Shown in pieces: positions 56,434 through 64,000 of a DNA stretch of 64,000 nucleotides. The stretch is taken from positions 124,001 through 188,000 of the forward strand of contig CALYLX010000111.1 of NCBI GenBank assembly GCA_944990035.1, given 5' to 3'. Position 1 is the stretch's first letter, and each line of letters opens with the position of its first letter. The notes below the pieces were generated by a model. That model searched no databases. It was not told the DNA's origin and saw only the letters and a program-made list of their open reading frames with translations. The DNA comes from Clitopilus passeckerianus. Its lineage: Eukaryota; Basidiomycota; Agaricomycetes; Agaricales; Entolomataceae. The position numbers and the translations under genes are program-made.

Positions 56434-58738
56434 TCAGGGAGGATTATCTCCCTCTGCAGAATCCCATGCCACAATCAACTCCTTCGCCTGCTTCGTTCTC
56501 GGTATGATGTCGCATGGGAAGTCTTTGGGATGGCTATGAAACGAAGTCGATCAGCTGGATTTCCTATCATTCTACAACTGCGTTTCTTACCTGATGAAAC
56601 TCAGATGGTACTCCTGCTTCGGGTTAATCGGCCTCCCACTCTCGTCCTTCTTCATCTTCAGGTCGAAGCTGGTCAGGACAGACGCAGCGGTGAGCATAAT
56701 GACTGAACGAGCGATATGTCTCCCTGGACACATTCTAGGCGACATGCGTTAGTGTGACGATTCTCCAGCGATTTATTGATATACAGTACCTCCTCCCAAA
56801 GCCAAACGCGATATCTTCCGGACTCAGTACACTTCGATCGATTTTCCCATCCTTCAAGAATCGTTCGGGTCTGAATTCTGATGGCTCCGGGAAATCCTCT
56901 GGATTGTGGAGCATTGCCCTATTTGAAGATCAGCACCAGGATGAAGGGAGAGCTGAATTTCAAGGATAACTGACCATTGGTTCGCAATGACGATAGAGCC
57001 TTTCGGAATCAGAGATCCCTCGTACAAGTCGTCTAAAATGATTTCATGTGGAACACCTGAAATTTATAAGTTAGCCGTTATCCCCGAAGGAACCATCCCG
57101 AATCTATACTCGCCTATGGGCGTCACAGGTTTCCATCTGTATCGTGATCAGTCTCAATGTTTCCCAGACAGTGCAAGCAGGGCGAAGAAACCCAAACGTA
57201 CCGAATGATCTCCAAAAACACGGCGGTGAGGTATGGCAGATCCAGAATATCCTCGTGGTCTGGTAGCCTCCCGACCCCCAAGGCGTCGTCCAACTCTTGC
57301 TGAAGCTTCTTCTGGACTTCTGGATAGCACACCATAGCCAGGAAGAACGTTCCTAGCCCAGACCAGGTGGTATCGGCAGCGGCTAAGCGCGAAAGTCAGT
57401 CCCAAATCCATGATCGTAATGAAGAGGGATGGAAAGGTATACATACCCATATAAACCATCGCCGCGACATCTTTCAGGGTTTCTACATCCTCTTCCATTC
57501 CCTTGACCTGTTCCAAGTTCTGCAGACCCTCTGACACGAACGAAGGCGAATAATCGGGGGTTCCCTGTAACCAGAATCCACAGTCAGCATTCACTTAAGA
57601 ATCACGAAACGTAACTATGCACTAACCATCGTCCTCTTCGACGCATTGAACAGCTCGTCCCGAACTTCCATACTAAGCTGCAGACAATTCTCTGCCTGCT
57701 TCTTGAACCCCGCTCCAGGCACCCACGACGGTATATATTTGAGAACAGGAACGATATCGACCAAGAACGCGCCTGCATCTGCGATTCCACAGACTGCATT
57801 CCCGACCTTGGCTGCTAGCTCGATGTGGGGATCGGCGGAGGGACGAGCTTTGAGTCCGTAGGCCATCGAGATGGCGATGGAGCCGACCATGCTGGAGAGT
57901 AAGTGTCAGGTATACGCTCAGAAAGTGTTAAGAAGCGGGAGATAGGGAGAATCCGGGGGTCGTAAATGCGACGGAGACTTACTTCTGAACATGGTCAAGG
58001 AACCTATCTGGTTCATCAAGCAGCTGCGTAAGTAGCCTCCGAGCATAGAATTTCTCCCGAGGGTGGTTGGCGGGCATGCTAACAGTTCCGACGTGTTTAG
58101 TGAAGAGTCGGCGGCAGATTCGCCATCGGTCGCCGTAGGGCAAGAATCCGAAGAATACGGTGAAGCCCGACCTGAGAAGGACAAGCGTTAGTCAGTAGGA
58201 AGGCCTAAAAGAGAGGAAGACTGACAGTTCATGTGTCATGGTACCAGCGGGTCTGAAGGATGAGATGGTCAGCATCCCGAGGATGTCGGTGAAGAGGGTA
58301 GCCACTACCTGCTCGAGTAAATCCCAGATCGTTTCTCCAGTAGGTCCTGGGCAACCCTCAAGGAATTTAACACAACAATGTTGTTCCCCAAAGCACTCAG
58401 ATGAATGAATTCTGAGTCTAAACGATGGAGATCAGGACACGATATTCAGATGTTGAGGGCAATGTAACGCTACCATATCGCTTCCCAATCTCCAAAAATT
58501 TCACCCAGTCCAAGTCGAGGGGCATGTTAAATAGGTTATCCACTATGGGATACTTTGGCGGTCCAGGAGGGAGCATCTTCACTTTCCGCCTCCATGTTAC
58601 GAGTTTTGCCAGTATAACGGCAGTTGCGATCCAGGCAAATGCTGGCTTGAGCAGCCAGGAGTCGAGTGCGAACATAGGTGCCTCAACGGAGCGCAGAGAA
58701 GCCAGAGAGAGAAGCCGATACGATAACAGGTCTTGCAT
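56434..58738 (-). CDS. Cytochrome P450 monooxygenase, membrane-anchored microsomal type
   Basis: Start ATG at 58738, or 58678 (MFALDSWLLKPAF). An N-terminal anchor (FAWIATAVILAKLV) is followed by basic residues and the proline hinge LPPGPPKYPIV. Many short exons run down to TGA at 56434-56436. Landmarks: HVGTVSMPANHPREKF (C-helix area, 58100-58050), LVDIVPVLKYIPSWVPGAGF (57770), ADTTWSGLGTFFLAMV (I-helix, 57390-57330), FLEIIR (ExxR, near 57210), PEEFPEPSEFRPERF-like PERF region (near 56890), FGFG then MCPGRHIARSV (heme loop, near 56735-56710), ending SHPKDFPCDIIPR. These are class II P450s of the ER membrane. It is a paralogue of the P450 at the right edge. It converges on the PsiD-like gene, so joint action is possible but not shown. 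Confidence 0.85.
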
Positions 58739-59216
58739 GTATTATACCTGCTGTCGTTCAAGTAGGGGCTGTCGCGGGAGATTGCGATGAATCAACCCAC
58801 TTAAAAAAGCGGCCGGAGGCCGCGCCTTCAAGGATCTTCTTATTGTAGGAGAAGAACACAAGGCAGGACGCCACAAAAGACACGTTTCGACCGCTGATGC
58901 CCCTTTGAATACCCACAAGGCCGGCGGGACCCACAAACCCAGTCACTAGGCCGTCCAGTAAAAGCTTGGTATAGTCGTGATCTAGGCTCAAGCGTACTTT
59001 TCTGGCAGGGTGTCATCAGCTGGCTATTATGTCCGTGATTTTGTAGTGCCCGCATATTGAATGGACGGTCTTTCCAAGTCTATGGGTCCAGTTCATGGTT
59101 TAATGTCGAGATCGTGGTTCCGTGCAAACTTTGATCGTGTCACATGAGGGCAGCCATCAGCCACAAGCGGAGGCCGTGCACAGCCACTGGCGTCGAGCTC
59201 GACCACAACGTTCACG

Positions 59217-60218
59217 ATGTCAAACCCGACGTTTGCTACAGAGCAGCTGCTAGAGCTCATGCTACAGCTGAAGGTATGCCAATGTACCGCTATTATCATC
59301 GGGGCTTGTTACTGAATCTCCAAACTTCGTCCTTTTAGAAAACCACACCTGACGCAGCGCGTCAAATCCTAAATGCCCAACCACAGATTGCCTATGCTTT
59401 AATGACCCTCATGGTCAACATGAATGCTGTTAACATTCAGGTCTTCCAGGTATGGATACTCCAAGCTCTCTGCTCAACCAGATTTCTGATATTCTTGCAG
59501 AAAACTCTGGCTGATTTCGCCAGTAAAACTGTCGCGCCAAGCCCAGCTGCTGCACCCCCAGTTGCACCACCAAGCGTTCCAACAGCGCAACCACAACCAG
59601 TACCATATACTTCAGCGAATCCAGTGGCTCCAGCTTCCGCTGTACCTCCACATCTTCAAAGCCATTATCAGCAACCATATCGTGCGACCCCTCCGCCGTC
59701 TGCACCTCCTTCTGTCCCACCACCTGCAGCTGCAGCTACACCCACTTATACGAACGGATACGGAGGAGCTGGACAACAGTACCCCGGATATGGTCAATCC
59801 CAATCCCAGAGCGGATATTACGGCCAGCAGGCTCAGCAGCAACCTCAGCAACCTAGCCAGTATCCCGGATATGGGTACCCTCAAACGGCTCCTAATGCAG
59901 GCTATGGTGCCCCTGCTGCCTCTTCTGCACTCTCTGCACTTCCACAAAACATTCAGGAAACGTTAGCTGCGATGCCTGAAGAACAGAGGGTAAGTCGTTG
60001 CTACACATCATATCATCAGTTGTCGTTTTAACGCCAATTTCCTTCACGCAGGCACTTCTGATCCGAGTCGTCAGCATGACCCCGGAGCAAATTTATGCTC
60101 TTCCTCCCAACGAGAGGCAGACGCATATCCAACTGGTAAGTATTCGTTCTTCGGTCAACATCAACAAATGCTCATTATAATTGCTCTTCAGCGCGCTACC
60201 CTTGGCCTCCCAACCTAA
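59217..60218 (+). CDS. CstF-64/Rna15-like protein: hinge and C-terminal domains, no RRM
   Basis: Exons 59217-59273, 59339-59449, 59501-59989, 60052-60135 and 60192-60218 join in frame to 255 residues. The start MSNPTFATEQLLELMLQLKK leads straight into the CSTF2 hinge (TTPDAARQILNAQPQIAYAL, MTLMVNMNAVN), which binds CstF-77 and symplekin. The middle is a Pro/Gln/Tyr/Gly-rich low-complexity linker (GYGQSQSQSGYYGQQAQQQ). The end is the CSTF_C three-helix domain (LLIRVVSMTPEQIYALPPNE, QLRATLGLPT). The RRM that opens metazoan and yeast homologues is absent, and none is seen within 500 bp upstream. The likely role is in mRNA 3'-end processing in the nucleus; the RRM may be on a separate protein. 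Confidence 0.85.
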
Positions 60219-60972
60219 ACAAAATGCTACCCAGCACCAGGAGGGACAGGCGTTCTCGGATAAGCACCACGTCGACATTAAAATCCACCTTGCCAGCTAC
60301 TATTCTGTCGGTCAGACTTCGTCGACCGCCATCGAGATGCACAATGGAGCGAGGTCACACAACGACGCAGGGGAACGGCATTATGAGCGAACTGGTCGAC
60401 ACCCAGATAATTTCCGTAGTATGTTTGTATCATGCATAGACCGCCGCTGATACGGGGAACTGAATGCCATCCGGCCTGATAAAGGGTTATGAGATCCCCA
60501 TTCCTTTACCTATACGAATGTCTTGTCTTACACAGCAATGATTTCACGCTGTCAATGAACAATAAAATGATTCTGTTCAGAAACCACTCTAGATGCCAGC
60601 GATGCGGCCAGTAATCTCTGGAATCATATTCGTATTCATCTAGGCTCAGATCTACTGTACGCCCATTCAAGTTATTTGCGGTGTAAGACCTTCGCCTCGA
60701 GTGCCTGCTCTTGATTTCCTCCCTGCTATATCCCCACACGTGTTCCGCATCCTTTCGTTGTATAGGCCTCCATGCAATTCATGCTGTCTAACAGCAAGAT
60801 GGGCAGTCATCCGCCGGATCTGGGCGAAAGACAGGCGTTGATGGTGTATACGGGTAAAATATGTGGGATGAGATGCCTCTTCACGAAGCCCCACGCCACC
60901 TGGCCCAAAGTCAACCCGTGTCATGTCGGAAGACCAAGCGTAGCCTGCAGAATATGACACCATAAGCTTCTG

Positions 60973-61610
60973 CTACATAGCCACGCCGGGAGAAACTGAC
61001 GACATACTGGAAGTTGATCCTTCTCCCCCAGAGCCTGGTTCTCTGGTGGATAAAGCTCTGGTCAGTACAATGATCGACTTACTCCTGCGTAAGGGGATGC
61101 TTACCCTGTGATCTTCACGCATCGCAGCGCATGTCTCCTGTATCCTCAGTGGCGAACCGTGTATGACTCCAGCTTGAAGTAGTGCGCCATAGCTTCGGGA
61201 AGCACCAGCTGAGAGGGCATAACCGAATGCGGGATCGAATGATGTTCTGGTTTTGAGGAATACCCTGCAGGTTGACAAGAGACGGTGTATATCCAGGATA
61301 TTGTTGCTAATTTGCGCTAGGTCAATCTTGAAAGGCTAATAATACAATTCCTCTGAAGGAAAGCACCAACACCAGCATCCGCGGGCGGAGCAGAACCAGG
61401 GTACAGGAAGAGACGTAGTCCCATCCTGGACACGACTACGGCGATGCTGGGTAGGATGTGACACTGCTTGTCGTTCTGTAGCTGATGCCATCGGTGGTGC
61501 AGTTGGAGGTGTAGTCATCGCAATCAGCTTTTGCGACCCTTTCAGCATAGCTAGGTGTTCAACGTTCAGCCAGGGATCCGCAGCTGGCGCGCCATTTCTG
61601 GCAGTCAAAA
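60973..61610 (-). pseudogene. Inverted, decayed partial copy of the CstF-64-like gene
   Basis: Minus-strand sequence near 61300-61080 follows the neighbouring gene. CAATATCCTGGATAT is like its CAGTATCCCGGATAT (QYPGY). GGAGACATGCGCTGCGATGC is like GGAAACGTTAGCTGCGATGC, and CACAGGGTAAG keeps the exon-3 splice donor. The protein reading IQETCAAMREDHR compares with IQETLAAMPEEQR, but frames are shifted around it. The piece near 61600-61340 (KGSQKLIAMTTPPTAPPMAS) may be a relic of the linker. It points away from the intact gene, so this is an inverted duplication followed by decay. The segment 60219-60972 holds no other gene that I can support. Confidence 0.5.
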
Positions 61611-61799
61611 CATGAGTCGCCTGGACAAATGATAAAGAAGAGAAGCTACACCTTTATATGCAACGTTGGCTCAAATATCTACGCTGTTGCGAATGTAGGA
61701 TTCGGTTTATTGGACGCCGAGACTACGCTTGCGGAAGAAGAGCAAGAGGAATTTAGAGTGGCTGTGCTGCAGTTCAGCTCGATTCTGTTCGTTACTGTC

Positions 61800-62866
61800 A
61801 TGTCCGACCTGACTCCCACTTCACCCGAATGTAAGGATATTCCCATGCAGACTCGCATTATGCACTAGAATATTTGCCTGACATCTTTCGTCGTATCCAG
61901 TCTGCTCACCAGACGCCGACCTGAATTTCCTTTCATGCGACTCAGTCATCTTCAAGATCCATTCAAAGAACTTGGAATATACTTGTGGCGGTTTCGCACC
62001 CGCCGGCTTCGGCAATGCAACAGAGGACGAGATGATTGAGTTATCAGAAGATAGTGCGACACTGCAGCTGTTATTTGCGTTCGTGTATCCAAGACATCAT
62101 CCCGACCTGGAAGGTATCGACTTCGCGCTGCTTCTGAAAGTCGGAGACGCCGCAGAGAAATATCAAGTATTCGCTGCTGTAAACATTTGCAGGATCAGGA
62201 TCAAGTACGTCGTCGGATATCAAAGTCAGGATTGCACCTAACTACAGCTTTCAAGGGAGAGCATCAGTATCTCTCCAATCGATGTCTTCATCCTCGGCTA
62301 TAAGCATAGCTACCTCGATATCATAAGCCAAGGCATTTCCTACCTCCAAGATATACCGCTGGAAAAGGTTGTAGCCAAACTTCCTTTAGCAGTCATCCAA
62401 TCATGGGTTAGGCTTCTTCTGATACTCTAGAAAGTACAGCTTCATAACACAGATTCATCCGCAGGTGATATACTACGAAAGTCGAAGATCCACAATAATG
62501 CGAGCTTTCCTTTCAAAAGCCAGTTCATACGCGTACTCCACTGACACGTCCAGTGGATTTGGTTCCGGTCCATTTGGTTCTGGTCCATTTGGCCAACGAA
62601 CCCACCCGGTCACGAATGGTCTGTCGGAACGTAGCTTGGCATATGCGATGAGGAGATTCTATGAGAAGAATCCTTGGACAACTTCGGTGGAGGGTCTGAA
62701 AGTGGCATTGAAAGTGGCCTTCCACTTTCAAGAACCGGATTGCGGACCAGCTTTTGGTCGGGCTCCTGACCAACGAGCATCTGATCAGGTGGATGAAAAG
62801 GCGACCGAGTTGTTCATTAGAAAGCTGGAAGACCAGCTGGCTACCCTGCCTGCCCTGGCTCTCTAG
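61800..62866 (+). CDS. BTB/POZ-domain protein, basidiomycete type
   Basis: Exon 1 starts at ATG 61800 (MSDLTPTSPE) and ends at GTAAGG. After an intron ending near 61910 comes the BTB fold: FCSPDADLNFLSCDSVIFKI, HSKNLEYTCGGFAPAGF, LSEDSATLQLLFAFVYPRHH, DLEGIDFALLLKVGDAAEKY, QVFAAVNICRIRI. Two further introns (near 62205-62250 and 62410-62465) lead to a helical C-terminal part (DVFILGYKHSYLDIISQGIS, RSTIMRAFLSKASSYAYS) with a short GSGPFGSGPFG repeat, and the TAG at 62864-62866. Agaricomycetes carry large families of such BTB proteins; many act as adaptors in protein-protein complexes, possibly with Cul3, but the role of this one is unknown. Confidence 0.8.
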
Positions 62867-63290
62867 GCGCTGGAAGCAGCAGTGCTAAGTCAATCGAATC
62901 TCCTGAAACCAGACTGCGATATTAAAATATGAGCTGTTTCCAATATTCATGAAAACGCAAATGCGGGAGTTAGACATTTGGCTCCGGGGCCCTCCAGCAA
63001 TTATCGTTCCACCTCTCCATCTCTTCAACCATATCCCGCCCATCATCTGGGAGAGGCGTGCGCAGGGTTTACGACCAGTCCTTCAACAAATCTACTAACA
63101 AGCCTGAAGGATATCGGTCTGCGCTAGAATATATGTAGCTTACCTAGCAATGTTTGCGATCATATTCCACCTCTGAACTTCATGGTAATGCTAGGCAAAC
63201 CGAATTTCCTCACGAGAATGATCACAACGAAATAAATGTCACAACTATCATACAAATAGGATCGACTTTCTCTCTCTCTCTATATGCAGA

Positions 63291-64000
63291 TTACAAATGC
63301 TCAATAACCTCCTCCATCTCTTTTGACCTAGGCACAATTTCGCAAGGGAAGTCCTTCGGGTGGCTAAATTCGCAAAATCAGCCATCCGCACTTGTCCGAA
63401 AGACCATAAGTATGAACTCACCAGAGGAAGGAGACGTGATATTCCTGCGTTGGCTTGATAACCTGTCCATTACTGTCCTTCTTCATGAGGAGATCGAAGC
63501 TCGTGAGGACGGACGCTACGCTGAGCAAGGCCACCGAGCGAGCGACGTGTCTTCCGGGGCACATTCTACACGAGGATATGTCAGAAATCAGACCATGGTG
63601 CAGAGGGGAACTACACGCTGGACATACCATCTACCAAAACCGAAGGCAATATCCTCCGGATTCCTGACTGTTGGGTCGAGTTGACCGTTCTTCAGGAACC
63701 GATCAGGTTTGAATTCAGAAGGTTCGGGATAGTCGTTCGAGTCTTGCAGCATGGCCCTGTCGTGACGAATATTAACGCACATTCCACTCTATTGACACAT
63801 GGAAGTGCTCACCATTGATTTGCAATAACGACGGTGTCTTTTGGGATGAGAGAGCCTTTGTATACATCGTCCGTAATGACTCTGTGGGGGACACCTATGG
63901 GGGTAACGGCCTTCCACCTATACCGACAAAATAGACTATCAGGCTCAGTCTAACCCCGGCGAATGAGAGCACATACCGAAGGGCCTCCATCCATACAGCA
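63291..64000 (-). CDS. Cytochrome P450, C-terminal part (5' end beyond the window)
   Basis: Reading down from 64000: WMEALR-like start, WKAVTPIGVPHRVITDD near 63915-63870, DYPEPSEFKPDRFLKNGQLD (63740-63690), EDIAFGFGR ending an exon near 63635, then MCPGRHVARSVALLSVASVL (heme loop with Cys, 63565-63510), TQEYHVSFLW near 63430, and after an intron SHPKDFPCEIVPRSKEMEEV, stop at 63291-63293. Exon borders and sequence closely follow the P450 at 56434-58738, so the two are tandem paralogues about 5 kb apart in the same orientation. Positions 62867-63290 hold no gene apart from a short CT microsatellite near 63270. Confidence 0.85.

Noticed and set aside
58742..59055. Minus-strand ORFs upstream of the P450
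   Set aside because: They are short and overlapping in different frames, with no P450-like or other motif; they lie in the promoter interval.
54820..64000. A psilocybin biosynthesis cluster
   Set aside because: Only a PsiD-like gene and P450s of a common Agaricomycete type are present. No PsiK-like kinase, PsiM-like methyltransferase or transporter is visible, and the P450s are not specifically PsiH-like to my reading.
1..64000. tRNA and rRNA genes
   Set aside because: I found no convincing cloverleaf with paired A and B boxes and no rRNA sequence; a tRNA scan could still find one.

Overview
The window is nuclear DNA of a filamentous basidiomycete, most likely an Agaricomycete. Genes are cut by many short (about 45-70 bp) GT-AG introns. 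The recognisable families are typical of that group: DUF6532, basidiomycete F-box and BTB proteins, a TET/JBP-like oxygenase, Plavaka and hAT transposases, a PsiD-type decarboxylase and tandem P450s. All coordinates, splice sites and family calls come from reading the sequence by eye; no database search was run.

Layout. 1-3.5 kb: a decayed minus-strand ORF, then a TET/JBP-type 2-oxoglutarate/Fe(II) dioxygenase gene (+). 3.5-13.6 kb: a Plavaka-type DNA transposase gene (-) split by a 6.7 kb Ty3/gypsy chromodomain retrotransposon (6085-12800). The retrotransposon has 462-bp LTRs that look identical and a GACTC target duplication; removing it rejoins the transposase frame. 13.7-18.3 kb: a small three-exon gene and a many-exon DUF6532-type gene (+). 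18.4-20 kb: a degenerate tandem repeat running into the 3' end of a pogo/Fot1-like transposase. 20-28 kb: mostly gene-poor, with decayed copies of a dispersed repeat family, a palindrome cluster and an 87-residue three-exon ORF. 28.4-41.2 kb: two paralogous minus-strand genes that fuse an N-terminal multi-pass membrane domain to 16-20 ankyrin repeats, nearly every repeat being its own 99-nt phase-1 exon; copies of the repeat family lie between and beside them. 44.8-47.7 kb: a secreted DUF5695-like protein (-). 48.3-53.4 kb: an F-box pseudogene interrupted by a 3.8 kb hAT element. 54.8-64 kb: a normal gene-dense stretch with a PsiD-like decarboxylase (+), a P450 (-), a CstF-64-like hinge/C-terminal protein without RRM (+), an inverted decayed copy of that gene (-), a BTB/POZ protein (+) and a second, window-truncated P450 (-).

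How it fits together. The left three quarters behave like a transposon-rich, fast-evolving compartment where at least four DNA- or retro-transposon families have landed in each other or in genes. The strongest candidates for something little described are the paired membrane-ankyrin genes built by exon-unit duplication, the self-priming retrotransposon with an extra zinc-knuckle ORF and defective pol behind identical LTRs, the TET/JBP gene beside a Plavaka transposase, and the PsiD-like decarboxylase flanked by P450s.
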